64,000 bases of DNA from Mastigamoeba balamuthi (Eukaryota; Evosea; Mastigamoebida; Mastigamoebidae). The notes below the pieces were generated by a model that searched no databases, was not told where the DNA came from, and worked only from the letters and a program-made list of their open reading frames with translations. Location of the stretch: the NCBI GenBank assembly GCA_902651635.1, contig CACRSC010000017.1:231465-295464 (forward strand), in the 5' to 3' direction. Of the stretch, positions 21,455 through 32,772 are shown in pieces. The first letter of the stretch is position 1. Each line of letters starts with the position of its first letter. A program made the position numbers and the translations under genes.

Positions 21455-23521
21455 ATGTCGGAGGACCAGCAGCAGTTCGCGGCCCGCGGGCGGTCCAACT
21501 CCCTGATGTTGCGCCCGCCGCCCTACGACGCATCCGCGGCGGTCGCGGAGCCCGAGCTGAGTGGGCTCTGCTGCTCCGTCTCGCACTCGCTCGGGCACGA
21601 GCGACCTGCCCCGCAGAGTGGCCCCACCGGTACGCCCGGATGCCTCCTCCTACCCTTTGCCCGCACCCCTCCCTGCTTGTGCTCGCCGGGCGGGTTGCTG
21701 TTGGCTTCCGTGCTCCTGTGGGTTCGTCCTGTCGGGCGAGGAGGTGTCGGCGGGTCGTCTTTGGCCCAATCGAGCAACTGAATGCGAATCTTCCTCCAAT
21801 CCGGAAACCGAAGACCGCTCACCCGCTTCTGTCGACGCCAGAGGGCCACAGAGGGTATCGCATACCACTTGACACCACGTGCCGCGGTGCGTTCCCTTGG
21901 CACGAGAACGCCACACCAGCACCAACCACTCCCCGCTGGGCCGGCAGCAGCAGCGCAGACGTCGTCACCGGAGATTAGGATGCGGTCCATCTCGATCGGC
22001 GTCTGCTGCACGGCTGGCCGCCCACCGTCACCATCGCCACCGCAGACCCCAGATCAGCCGGCTGCGCTTAAAATACCCGTCGTCACGCCTCCGCTCTCGC
22101 CGCCACACCGGCCGAGGTCGCACTCGCTGCCTTCGGTGCCGCCGCTCGACTGCAGGGCCATCGCCAAGGCTGCTGAGGCCGCGGGGCCTGACTCGAGTCG
22201 AGGGAACCCAGACGAGTCACCGAGGCTGCCGGGGCTCAGCCCCCGCAGGTCGTGGTTCAGCAAGCGCAAGGGCAGCGAGAGCGACGGAGGGGGCAGCCCC
22301 ACCAGCAGCGGCAATACTACGCCGAGGAGCGGCAGCTCCCTGAGCAGCCCGAGGAGCTCCGGGGGCAGCGACAGCGAGTACAGCGAGGAGGAAGTCCGCA
22401 GGGGCCGCAAGAAGGAGCGGGAGCGACAGACGCGCAAGTACAGCCCCGACGTCCTCTCCTGCGAGAAGTGGCTCCGCAAAGTGCGAATTGCCGCGGACGA
22501 GGTGGCGCTGGATGAGAAGCCCATCGGGGAGGGGGCCACCGCGGTGGTCTTCCGCGGGAGCTTCAGGGGGATGGACGTGGCCGTCAAGGTTGCCAAGGGC
22601 CCCGAGTTCCTCTCGCCCGACGAGAAGGTGGACCTCTTCCGCGAGATACACACGCACTGCAAGTGCCGCGATCCCCACATCGTGTACGACAGGCGACCTC
22701 CTCTGCCCCTGCCGCGCCTGTAACGGGCCTTTGATCGCAGATCGTTTCTGGGGGTTGTAGCTGAGGAAGACAAGCTCTGGGTGATCACCGAGTACCTCAT
22801 TGGAGGGTCTCTAACCGACGCCCTGGCTGGTGGAGTCATAGACATGCGAGTGAAGGTCAGGATCGCTTGCGACATCGCCGAGGGTCTCGCCTTTCTTCAT
22901 TCGTGCGCCGTCTGGGGTGGGGACGTCATCCGCCTGACTGCTCGAGCCAGGAAGCAAATCATGCACCGAGACTTGAAGAGCGAGAACGTGCTCGTTGTTC
23001 GCCTCGAAGACGCCGAGTATGTGGAGACGACCGTGAAGCTCGTCGACTTCGGGTCCGCTCGGTTCGTGGACGACGACACTCAGCGGTTCTACACCAAGGG
23101 AATTGGGACCCCCATCTGTGAGCTCAGTCTCGCTCCCGGGACACGTCGTGTGACTCGTGGCCCCATTGCAGACATGGCGCCCGAGGTGATCCAGGGGAGC
23201 AAATACTCGAAACCGGCTGACGTCTTCTCGTTCGGCGTTCTTCTATGGGGCACGCAGCACCTCAAGGAGGAGCAACGCAACTCACCATTCATCGCATCAG
23301 AGATCCTGGCCCAGAGAGTGCCGTTTAAGGAGATCGTGGGCGGCTCGTGGAAGGTCGCCCAGTGGGTGACAGCTGGAAACAGGCTCGCCATGCCCATAGG
23401 AACACCCACCTTGGTCGCCAAGCTCGTCGGGGAATGCTGGAGCCAATCCCCCGCGCAGAGGCCCAAGGCGCAGAGGGTGGCTGGATGCCTGGAATGTTGT
23501 CTCAAACTTCTGAGGCGATAA
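21455..23521 (+). CDS. Protein kinase, tyrosine-kinase-like (TKL) group
   Basis: The ATG at 21455 starts a Ser/Pro-rich N-terminal region (MSEDQQQFAARGRSNSLML) in two or more exons, followed by a basic, Ser-rich linker. The kinase domain begins near 22500 with the glycine loop in GEGATAVVFRG, then MDVAVKVAKG (catalytic Lys). After short introns come WVITEYLIGGSLTDAL, AEGLAFLHS, the catalytic loop HRDLKSENVLV, the metal-binding Asp in VDFGSARFVDD, the APE motif in MAPEVIQGSKYSKPADVFSF, and ECWSQSPAQRPKAQRV at the C-terminal end. All catalytic residues are present, so it should be active. The HRDLKSEN and DVFSFGVLLW signatures point to TKL, a group expanded in amoebozoans. Substrate and pathway are unknown. 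Confidence 0.88.
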
Positions 23522-24157
23522 GACCCTCTCTTTAGATTGCACCCTAGGTGGTCTGTACCACAGACATTCAGGCCATTTGTCTCGAGACAAGAGACTATCA
23601 AGACGCGCAACAGGACTGGTTTAGCAATGCCTGTGGTTGCTCTACAGAGGTTCGTTTGTGCCAACTCGCATTCTGAGACACCGTACCGGGGGGAAAAAGG
23701 CCTGACCCATAAGCACAACTTCGCCATCGAGCCCCCTTTGTGCAGTTTCCAGCCTCAATTGAAGGTTCTTTTGTGGGGTCTTCGGTGCACAAATGGGTTG
23801 CTGCTTCACCGACTATCTGAGGCATGCAATAACAAATCTCCGCCTGGGGTGTAGAAATGGCGACTAAATAGAAGAGGCCCGGACGGGCCAAAGGGCTGTC
23901 CTGATGGAGTCCACAGAGACGGCCCCCAATCCCTCTGGCATGCTCGACCACCGGTCGAGTTGCCGCTGATACCCCGGCAGAGCTCGCCGACACCGAACCC
24001 CCCACCCCTTTTCATCTCGACGAGACTGCCAAATATCTAAGCTGATTGCTGGAACCGGTTGCTTAAGTGCCTCAGGTGTCGCTGAGCAAACACCCCAAGA
24101 TTTTGACAGATCTTTGATATTGTCCTGTGTTTGTTCTGTTGCACACAACTGGCAGGT
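23522..24157. other. Intergenic, nothing recognised
   Basis: Between the kinase stop and the GNAT copy 2 start. Short frames only, with lower GC than the genes. Bases 24151-24156 just before the ATG read CTGGCAGGT. A TTGATATTG stretch about 45 bp upstream resembles the ATATC-type motif before other genes. Confidence 0.45.
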
Positions 24158-25471
24158 ATGTCGAAAACCCCTGTTGTGGTGGAGAGGCTGGGCCTGCCGG
24201 ACCTCGACGCCATCGGCGCCATCATCGACGCCGTCTTTGGCCACCAGGACGGCGAAATGGGCGAGTACATGCGCCGCGCGGCCACCGCAGGCCGCCTGCG
24301 TGTTCCCCGCGACCTGCTCGGCGTGCGCTCAGCCTCTGCCGGCGCCCTCGACGCCTTCGTGGGCTCGCTGCCCGGCGCCCTCCTCGTCGACGGCTGCCGC
24401 GTCCCCATAGCCGAGGCGGAGACCGTGTCCACGCTGCCCCCCACCCGGGGAGCGGGGCTGTGCAGCGCACTGATGCGCGAGTTCGAGGCCGAGGCTGTGC
24501 GCAGCGGTGCGTCGGCGCTGCTGATCTCGGGCATCCCGGGGTTCTACAGGCGCTTCGGGTTCGAGTACGCCCTGAGCATGCCGTGGCACCGCGAGGTGCG
24601 CTGGGAGCAGGCCAGGGAGAAGGAGATCTGCAACCCCTCGGGGACGCGGTACGCGGCGACCCGCGTGGAGCGAGGGCACGAGGGCGAGTGGATCCAGAGG
24701 CGTTCGACTCGGTTCGCGTCTGTCGTCGGCGTGTGCACGGAGCTCGAATCCCACACCCTCGGAGTGCTGTGTTCGGTGCCGTTCGTGGAGCGTCCTGGCC
24801 GCCACAACCTTACGGCGGAGCTGTACGACGTGAGGGCGGAGGGCAGCGAGGACGTTGTGGGGCAGTTCGCGGTGGCGACGCAGTGGGGATCGCTGTTCCT
24901 GCGCGAGCTGTGGCTACACGAGTCGCACGCCGCAGCTCTCGAGTGCGCACTCGCCACCTTGCGCGGCAGGGCTCGTGACACGGGCATTGGCATGGTGGTT
25001 GTGACTCCGCCGCAGCCCGCCGTGTCAGCCCTTTTGAGGGCTGTCGCTGGCGACGAGGACCCAAGGCCCTACGGGTGGTACATTCGGATGCCGCAGCCCG
25101 TCAAGGTTCTGCGCGACTTGTGTCCGGCCTTGGAGCGCAGGGCCGCGGCTGCGGGGCTGCGCGGTGTCTCGGTGCTGTTCTGTTTCTACGACCCACGCAT
25201 GGACGACGCTCTGGTTTCGGTGGGGCAGGACGGGCGCATCACCATCGAGGCCAGGCAGTTTGACATCGACCACGGTGGCCCCGAGTACAAGGAGAGGGAT
25301 CAGCTCGTTCTGGAGATGCCCCACGGGGCGGCAGCGAAGATGTTCTTCGGAGACCTGGCGGTGGACGATCTGTGCAGGGTGTTCCCAGATATTAGGGGGC
25401 ATAACCGCGCGATCGAGATCTGCAGTCTACTCTTCCCGAGACTACAGGCCGATGTTGCGCTTACAATGTAG
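24158..25471 (+). CDS. Eis-like GNAT N-acetyltransferase, copy 2
   Basis: An intronless 437-residue protein (MSKTPVVVERLGLPDLDAIG) and a close paralogue of the gene at 9025-10338. It has the same architecture: GNAT fold with RGAGLCSALMREFEAEA, then FYRRFGFEYALSMPWHREV, and a C-terminal sterol-carrier-like domain ending LFPRLQADVALTM. Residue changes between the copies are frequent at both ends and rare in the centre. Bases 24639-24747 and 9752-9860 (reverse strand) are identical over about 109 bp. The likely reaction is acetyl-CoA-dependent amine acetylation; the acceptor is unknown. Both copies keep intact frames and the acetyl-CoA loop, so both are probably functional. Confidence 0.85.
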   Translation: MSKTPVVVERLGLPDLDAIGAIIDAVFGHQDGEMGEYMRRAATAGRLRVPRDLLGVRSASAGALDAFVGSLPGALLVDGCRVPIAEAETVSTLPPTRGAGLCSALMREFEAEAVRSGASALLISGIPGFYRRFGFEYALSMPWHREVRWEQAREKEICNPSGTRYAATRVERGHEGEWIQRRSTRFASVVGVCTELESHTLGVLCSVPFVERPGRHNLTAELYDVRAEGSEDVVGQFAVATQWGSLFLRELWLHESHAAALECALATLRGRARDTGIGMVVVTPPQPAVSALLRAVAGDEDPRPYGWYIRMPQPVKVLRDLCPALERRAAAAGLRGVSVLFCFYDPRMDDALVSVGQDGRITIEARQFDIDHGGPEYKERDQLVLEMPHGAAAKMFFGDLAVDDLCRVFPDIRGHNRAIEICSLLFPRLQADVALTM

Positions 25472-26169
25472 ACAATGCTCACCAGCGGGCTTTGTGCGCC
25501 TCCCAACAGGAAACGCAGAACAGATGGCACACACCTCTAGCCCATCAAAATGTGTCGCTGTTCGCATTATCAGTGTGTTGGTGTACTCGAGGAAAGCGGG
25601 TCTGGATGAGATCTTCTTCTTCAGCCCCTCTCGCGCATTTCATCTTTGGAGCAGCTTCAGACGGAGCCAAACGGGGATTCGCTACATACCCCCAAGCAAC
25701 ACGAGCACGAGGATTTGGTGGGCTGTTTGTTCTCTGGGTTTTGCTTCTTTCTCCAAATCTATCTGCTGGACTCTCAGGCTTTCGGGATCTGGTGGGAGTG
25801 TCTCGTTACTTATTGCATAGGAGTTGCATCCACTTTTGAGATGCAGGGGCCTGTACAGAATCGGACTTGGGCACTGCTGGGGGCTCCTCTACAATGATCA
25901 CCTCTGGGCTCTGGCACATGGCCCCTGGGATGCTATCCTTCACACCGTTTGGGCTCGCAGATGCGGCACCCGACATCTTCGGAGAATCTGGCACTTGACC
26001 CAGCCCCCTGTTGGGACACCCCACCCCCCAGACGCAACGACACGACACGCCACAGCGCCACCGCGTCACGACGGTGAGTTGTACGCGTTTATTTGGTCGA
26101 CGAAAGTTAAAGATAACGGCGATTGGGCGGAAGGAGAGTGGACGGAAGAAGGACGGAACGGGCTGTGAG
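25472..26169. other. Intergenic, nothing recognised
   Basis: Between the convergent 3' ends of GNAT copy 2 (plus) and the P4-ATPase (minus). Contains only short overlapping frames without motifs. Confidence 0.5.
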
Positions 26170-29100
26170 CTAAGTTAGACGAACATTTCTTTGAGCGGGA
26201 TCGTTGCGTCGTGGAAACGGCTCTTCTCCAGCATGATTTGCCACGGCGCTGGCCACAGCTGGCGTCGGAGGCTGTGCGTTGCACATCAGTAACGCATGAA
26301 GTCCAGCGAAGTTTACGTACAATTGAACGACAACGTCGGGCAGAACGCAAGTGACGACAACGAGCAGCACGAGGAGCCAGTACGTCGCTTGCGACCAGCA
26401 CTTGGCTACGGGAGGGGGGATCGTCAGGCGCGGGAGAAGTGAGGACAAAGAGGGCTCACGGATGATCCAGTAGAGGTAGCCAAAGTTGGGGATGAAGCTC
26501 TCGAGGATGAGCATGATGATGTACGCGCAGAAGCTGAAGATGACGGCACCGAAGTTCCACGAGGTCCAGTATTTGGTCTTGACGATGAGGACCGTGAGCA
26601 CCGTGAACAGCGCGTAGGTGTTGATGTAGGCGCTCATCGTCCAGAACGACACGGGGTCTGCCTGCCACGAGATCAGCCCGCCGCTCGGCCAGATGAGCGC
26701 AAAGGCGAAGAAGAAGAAGATCAGGCTGTGCGTGAGGCCGAAGCCGAGCCAGATGAACAGGTCGCGGACGTTGAAGAACGACCCCGTGGTCGCCTGGCGG
26801 TGCACCTCGGGCGTGTCGATGATCAGCTGCTCGGGGATGTCCTTCTCGAAGAGACCGATGAACAGCGGCGGGAAGAACGTGAAGATGATGTTGAACAGCG
26901 TGATCATGTAGTCGTCGTATATCGTCTGGCCGCTCATGCGGCAGAAGAACGCGAACCACCACTGCGTGATAAAGAACGCGACGTTCTTATAGAACGAGTA
27001 CTTGATGAGCAGCGAGTTGCGGACCATCGAGTAGCGCCCGTGGACCATCAGCAGCCGCGTGAGGTGCCTGAACTGCCGTATCGCGTAGTCGGAGCTGCGC
27101 ACGGCCTGCGTGCCCTCGCGCCCGAAGATCCCGACGCCAATGTGCGCCGTCTGGATCATGCTGACGTCGTTGGCGCCGTCGCCGATCGATAGGCACACGT
27201 CCTTGGTGCGCGACTTGACGCAGCCGACGATCTGGGCCTTCTGCAGCGGCGTCACCTGGCAGCAGATGACGCTGTGCGCCTTTGACGCCAGCTCCATGAA
27301 GAGCTCCGCGTGGTTGTTGACCGCCATGTCCGTCGTGAAGCCGTTGATCACCAGTGCGTTGTCCTCGCCGTTCTCGTCGCACTTGTGGATGGCCTCCTCG
27401 AGCCGCGTCTTGCACTCCTCGACCGTCTTGGCCGTGACGATGACGAGCTTCGACTCGGGCGTGATCAGCTTGCACGAGTACCCGATGTTGATCGCCGTCT
27501 CCTGCTTGTCGCCCGTGATGACCCACACGTCGATGCCCGCGCGCAGCAGCGTGCTGATCGCCTCGGGCACGCCGTCCTGCAGCTTGTCCTCGACGGCGGT
27601 GCACCCGATGGGTATCAGGTTCTGCTCGATCTCCGCGTGCATCGCGTCGACCTTCTGGTCTCTGTCGCCGATGGCGCACGTCGCGAGGTCGTAGCGCGCC
27701 CACCAGTCGGCAAACTCCTCGTCGGGCACGTCCCTGTACGCCAGCACCAGCGTGCGCAGGCCGCTCTTGGCAAACGTCACGAGGTCCTCCGAGATGCGTG
27801 CCTTCATCGCGCCGACCTCGGGGGTGTCGGCGAGCAGCCCCAGCATCACGGCGTCGCTGCCCTTGGTGTACAGGCGCACACGGCCGTCGGAGCAGCGCAG
27901 CAGCACGGACATCCTGCGCCGCGACGAGTTGAACTCCATCGTCGCGAGCGTCTGGTACACGACCCTCTCCCCCAGCGCCTCCACCGTCAGCGTCTTGTGC
28001 GTCCGCTCCACAAAGACGAAACCGTTGGCCCTAGCGGCCTTGCACAGCGCTATCTCGTCTGGAGACTGCGCCTGGTATTCGATCTCTGTGACGGTATGCC
28101 GCAAAGCGTCAGTACACGCCGACAACAGCTTCACAGGTTTAAAGCGGTACGCAAAAGAGAGTGATAGTGGATCACGCACTTAACGGTACTCGTTCAGGGA
28201 CCTTACCACCAACAGCAAGCCCAACCACGGAGCCACATAGCGAGGCATTAAAAGCAGCAGCAGCCCACCAACCACATTATGAGACAAGTCTCTCTCCCCC
28301 CCACAAAAAAAAGCTAAGGCCGCACCGTCTGATTCGGGACGCTTCTCGGGGACAACGGTGTGGCAGGTGGCCATGCAATAGAGGTAGTTCTCCACATCGA
28401 ACAGCTGCTTTGGGTTGTCGCCCGTCTGCCTCATGCGGCGGATCGAGTCCGCGAGCTCGCCGTCCATCGGGCTCCTGTAGATGATCCCTACACGGTCGCG
28501 TGCTGAGTTTGGCGGGCGGCTGCCGAGCAAATTTGCAGGGTGGGCGAGTAGGGCCTACCGGAAATAGAACAGGCGCTGAAGACCATCTTGTTCTCCGTGA
28601 GCGTTCCCGTCTTGTCGCTGAACACGTACTTGACGAGGGAGAGCTCGTCGTTGAGGTTGGACGTCTTGGCCTCCATCCTGAAGACCTCTCCCTTCTGCGG
28701 AGCAGTGTCCACCGTTAGAAGAGGTCCACAGCCTCCGATTTCTTTTCTACAAGAGCGCCCACAACGCGAAGAAAATAAACTCACGTCGGATGGTTCGTCA
28801 GAGACGATGGCCATCTGGTCGTCCCAGTCCATGAAGAGCGCCTGGATAAACCTGGCGACCTCGAGCGTCACCATCAGCGACATGGGGATGATGAAGCTGT
28901 GGCGCAGCAGAGGGGCCAGCACCACGGGGGGTGCAGAAGCGTCAGTCAGGGAGAAAAACCGCCAAAAAAAGTGGATAAACCGGAAGAAGCGCTGAGTGTG
29001 GGGCGGTGAGTCACCTGAGCAGCGCAAAGTACGAGAAGAACTTCTCGACGCCGATGAGCTCGGGCTGCGTGTTGGGCTTGTCGCCCCAGAGGTACCAGTG

Positions 29101-30556
29101 CGTGTCCGAGTGGCGCTCGTAGTACGACGCGAGCCCCGCCGAGACGATGCAGGCGGCGAGCTTGGTGAGGAAGACGCCCAGCACGAACCTGTTCATGACC
29201 TTGTCGCTGCGCGAGAACTTGGACGGGGGGTTCCTCTGGTTCAGCGCCAGCTTCGTGTGGATGCCCGTGTAGACGACGACGCCATAGGCGTACTCTGTGT
29301 TGCGCAGCCGCGCGCCCTGCAGCAGCAGCTGCTTCTGGTTGATCGAGATCGTGCCCCCGCCCTCGTCAAACGTGATCCGGCCCTCGAACACCGAGAGCTG
29401 GTGGTTGGGCAGCTCGCAGACGACCGTGGCGCGCAGCTTCTGCAGCTCCTCCAGCGGCAGCTCGGCCGTCTTGGGCGCCGACTGGAACTGCTTCAGGTTC
29501 GTCTCGCTGCGTGGCAGAGGGCTGGAGGTCAGCGACAGCACCAGCGAGGCACGAGAGAGGGCGGGAGGAGGCACCCGTCGAGCTGGGAGGTCTCGACGTA
29601 GCAGGTGCCGTCGGGGTTGTTGGTGCGGATGATGACTGCGTCCGCCGGGACTCGCTGGCCGTTCTTGAGCTTCAGCATGTCGCCCACAACGATCTCACAA
29701 GTGCTCCGGTCACAAAGCGGAACGGAGGGGGAGAGAGAGGGAGGGAGGGAGGAGGAGGAATGTGTCAAGACGGGCTGGCAGGGGAAGAGCGGGAGCTGGG
29801 AGAGGCGCGGTATCTTCTCTTCTCGTGCACGACGCCCTGGTTGTCCATGATCTCGAAGACCTGGTTGTTCACCTGCTTGTCCGACCTGTACCTCTTCTGC
29901 GCGAGCAACAGCGGCCGTGGGCTCAATCGTTTTGGAATCATATATATCCCCCCCTCCCATGGGACCCCCGCATTTCCAATGGGCCAACGGCGGAGGGGTG
30001 TCCTGCGGACGAACGTAGTCCTCCGCGGCCTCGCGGACTGCGGACACGGCGAGGACGAAGACGACGGGAAGGATCGAGGTCACTGGGGTCATGGGAGAGA
30101 TCTGCGGCACCAGCGTGATGACGACGATCAGCAGAAAGTACACCTGTGCGGGGGGGGTGAGGGCTGGGATGGCGGCCAGCCAGTGCCAGAGTCGCGTGGG
30201 CTCTGCGGGTGTGTGTGCTCCGCCAGCGCACGTTGGTGAGCTTGTGGTACTGCTCGAAGAGGTTCTTGGGCAGGAACGTGAGAATGGTGTACTTGGTGGT
30301 CCTCGCATAGTTCTGCGCCAGAGTCAGTGCGCCACGGGCAAGGGGGCACGTCACGGGTGCGGCTGAGTTGGTGCGGTGCGTGTAAAGTAGAAACGAGGTA
30401 GATATGAGGGGAAAAGGACGAGAATCTCACAGAGGGGAAGGGGTGCAGTGCGTTGGCCTCGGGCTCGTTCATCCGGATGGGGTAGTACGTCTCCGCCTCA
30501 GCCTCCTGGCCCTCCGGCTGTGCTTCCGCCGCGCTCGCCGCTGCAGCTTCAGCCAT
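26170..30556 (-). CDS. P4-ATPase, phospholipid-translocating flippase
   Basis: P4-ATPases move aminophospholipids or phosphatidylcholine from the outer to the cytosolic leaflet of plasma, Golgi or endosomal membranes. The start is ATG 30556 ([19 protein letters not shown]). Ordered motifs are [20 protein letters not shown], the M1/M2 region, VETSQLDG joined to ETNLK (the P4 DGET motif, split by an intron), [14 protein letters not shown] in M4, the phosphorylated Asp in [12 protein letters not shown] (about 28610), [47 protein letters not shown], then six C-terminal membrane spans. About ten exons lie upstream of a 2-kb last exon. The full domain order is present, so the gene looks complete. 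Whether it needs a CDC50 partner, as most relatives do, cannot be told here. The last exon ends with a hydrophilic tail. Confidence 0.93.
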
Positions 30557-30844
30557 TTGGGGTCGCGATTGGGGGAGTGCTGACTGAGCGGCTTTTCGAA
30601 AAAAGGGAGTGTATCTATCTATCTGACCCCGACAAATATCCAGTCGATCTGAAACGCAAAAGGGATAGATCTAGGTTTGGAAGTTCTCGTTATTCTCGAT
30701 AGATATTTTGGCGGTTGCGGTTCGTCTGTCGTGGTGCGTCACCACGCTTTTTGTCATGACTGTGGGATCGGGGGACGTTCCCCTTGGAGGCACCCCGTGC
30801 GTTTGTGGGTGCCCCCCTTTCAGCAAAGAGGTGTCTGTGGGCTT

Positions 30845-32567
30845 CTATTGGGGAGCCGTGTGCTCCTCGGGCTTCGTGTCCTCAGTGGGGTTGGCTGCCG
30901 GAGCCTCCATGCTCTGCTCGAGGAACACCTGGATGCGGCGCGACGTGGGGCTGCCAGGGTACGCCGTCTCGTAGAACTTGAGGCAGCGCAGGTACCACTG
31001 GGCGGCCTGGTCGAACATGCCCGACAGCTCAAACACGTGCCCGACAGAGAACTGCGCGTTGGCCACCAGCGTGGGCACGTCCGGGGCCGTCCTGTCGACC
31101 CACTCGCCGTAGTTGGCCGCCGCCTGCGCCGCCGTCTTGAGCAGCTCGAAGCTGCCGAAGCCCATGGCGATGGCCTGCAGGTGGACGTTGAGGTCGTAGA
31201 GCAGGCACCCGACAGACCAGTGGTACTTGCCTGCACAGCCGAGCGAAGTTTTGTGAGACACCAGAGACCCCTCGGAGACCCGGGAGGGCGCACCGAAGAT
31301 GTCCTCGCACTTGCCGAGGAGCTCCTCGACGTGCGGGACGATGTCGGTGAGGGCGTCGGCCTCGCTGATCTTCTGCTCCATCTGCTTGACGAGCTCCATG
31401 GTGGCCGCCTCCTTGGCGAAGGGCTCCTCGTCCTCCTGGAACACCGCCCTGCAGTCCTCGTTCTGGCACTGCCACGGCGCCTTGGACTTCTCGTCGGCGA
31501 CCGCGAGCTGCTCGTCCATCGGCGCCCAGAGCAGCGCGGCGGGCTCGAGCTGCTCGGTGCGCGCCTGCGAGGCCAGGAGGACCTTGCGGACGTCGCAGCT
31601 GGGCAGGTTGAGCTGCGAGGTGGGCATCACGAGGCCCGTCTTGCAGCGCGGGCAGCGGACGCTGCGGCTGCGGTCGGGCGCGCAGCAGCGGTCGCACACG
31701 CACAGGAACCCGCGCGAGCCCAGCAGCATCGCGCGGCGCCTGTGCGTCGGCAGCAGCAGCTCGGCGTCGCCGATGAACGAGCACTCGAGCAGCTCGCCCT
31801 CGTGGATCTGTTTGTTGCCGTGTCAGCGCGACGAATGCTCCTCCACCTCTCCACAACGACGCACGTCTCGGACGGCACGGAACGAGATGGTCAGCTCGGG
31901 GCTGATCTCGAAGATGACGTTGGGGGCGCACGAGTGGCCGATGCGGGCGGCGCGCTCGAAGAGGGCGACCTTGTTCGCCGCCTCGCACTCGACGGCGTGG
32001 GCGTCGGCGCGCACCAGCGCCCGGAACAGGTCGCGGCCCGACACGGCGTCCCTCGCCTGTGCGCAGCCCCCGCGCAGCGTCTGCACCGCCGCCAGGATGC
32101 TCGCGCGCTTGTTCGGGTGCGGCGACACGGGCGCCGGCAGCTCGAGCACTGCGCGCGCGCTTCTTTTGTCAGTGCGCTTTGTTGTGCCTGTGGGGCCCAA
32201 GCGGCAACAAAAAGGAGTCATCCGCCTCCCCTCCCCCACACACAACAACACAGCGGACCTCGGGTGCGAGTGGCCTCGGACGCAGCGACGAACTCGAGGG
32301 CGAGGTAGATCAGGGACCAGGCAGAGGCCTCCTTGTTGTCGTCGGACGAGCCGAAGCTGACCGGCGGGCGGGCAGACGTTTGAGAAGGGGCGCGGAAAGG
32401 GCAGGCAGAGGGGCGCACATGACGTGGGCCGCGCGCTGGAGCTCCGTCGCCGACTCGTCGGGCACGCGCGTCGCGGGGGCCGAGAGGATGGGCTCCTCCT
32501 CGAAGAGCACCGTCTCGCCCGCGCCGAACGTGCGCGTCGCCATCTCTGCCTTGAGTGCAGTCTGCAT
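30845..32567 (-). CDS. SET-domain protein, SMYD-like
   Basis: A probable protein lysine methyltransferase. The ATG at 32567 opens MQTALKAEMATRTFGAGETV; a second Met eight codons on (MATRTFG) is equally possible. Short exons follow with SWSLIYLALEF-like helices, then the SET signatures: the cofactor-site NHSC-type motif in IGHSCAPNVIF, ELTISFRAVRD, and GELLECSFIGDAELLLPTHR (the GEEL..SY..L equivalent). The post-SET Cys cluster is GFLCVCDRCCAPDRSRSVRC. A long C-terminal helical region follows, with TPR-like repeats (VGHVFELSGMFDQAAQWYLR), as in SMYD proteins. I could not find the MYND zinc finger that SMYD proteins carry within the SET domain; it is probably absent or replaced by the variable exons near 32400. 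The substrate is unknown. Confidence 0.8.
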
Positions 32568-32772
32568 TGTGTTGTGCGTGTTCTGTTGTGGGTATGTTAG
32601 CGGAAATTGCGCGTCTTTCCCCGATATTTCTCGAATGTTCGATCAGAGATTCTGGCGGTGCACGTCTCTCCCTCTCAGGGGATCGCGGGGGCTGCTGTGG
32701 GACTGATGGGGATAGAGGTCTGTGTTTGCACGACTTGGTGTTTTTTGGCGGTGCTGCAGTGCAGGGCCCTCC

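Noticed and set aside
30677-32308. A 543-residue plus-strand frame over the SET-domain gene
   Set aside because: Antisense shadow; it is Leu/Arg/Gly-rich, whereas the minus strand carries the SET motifs in spliced phase.
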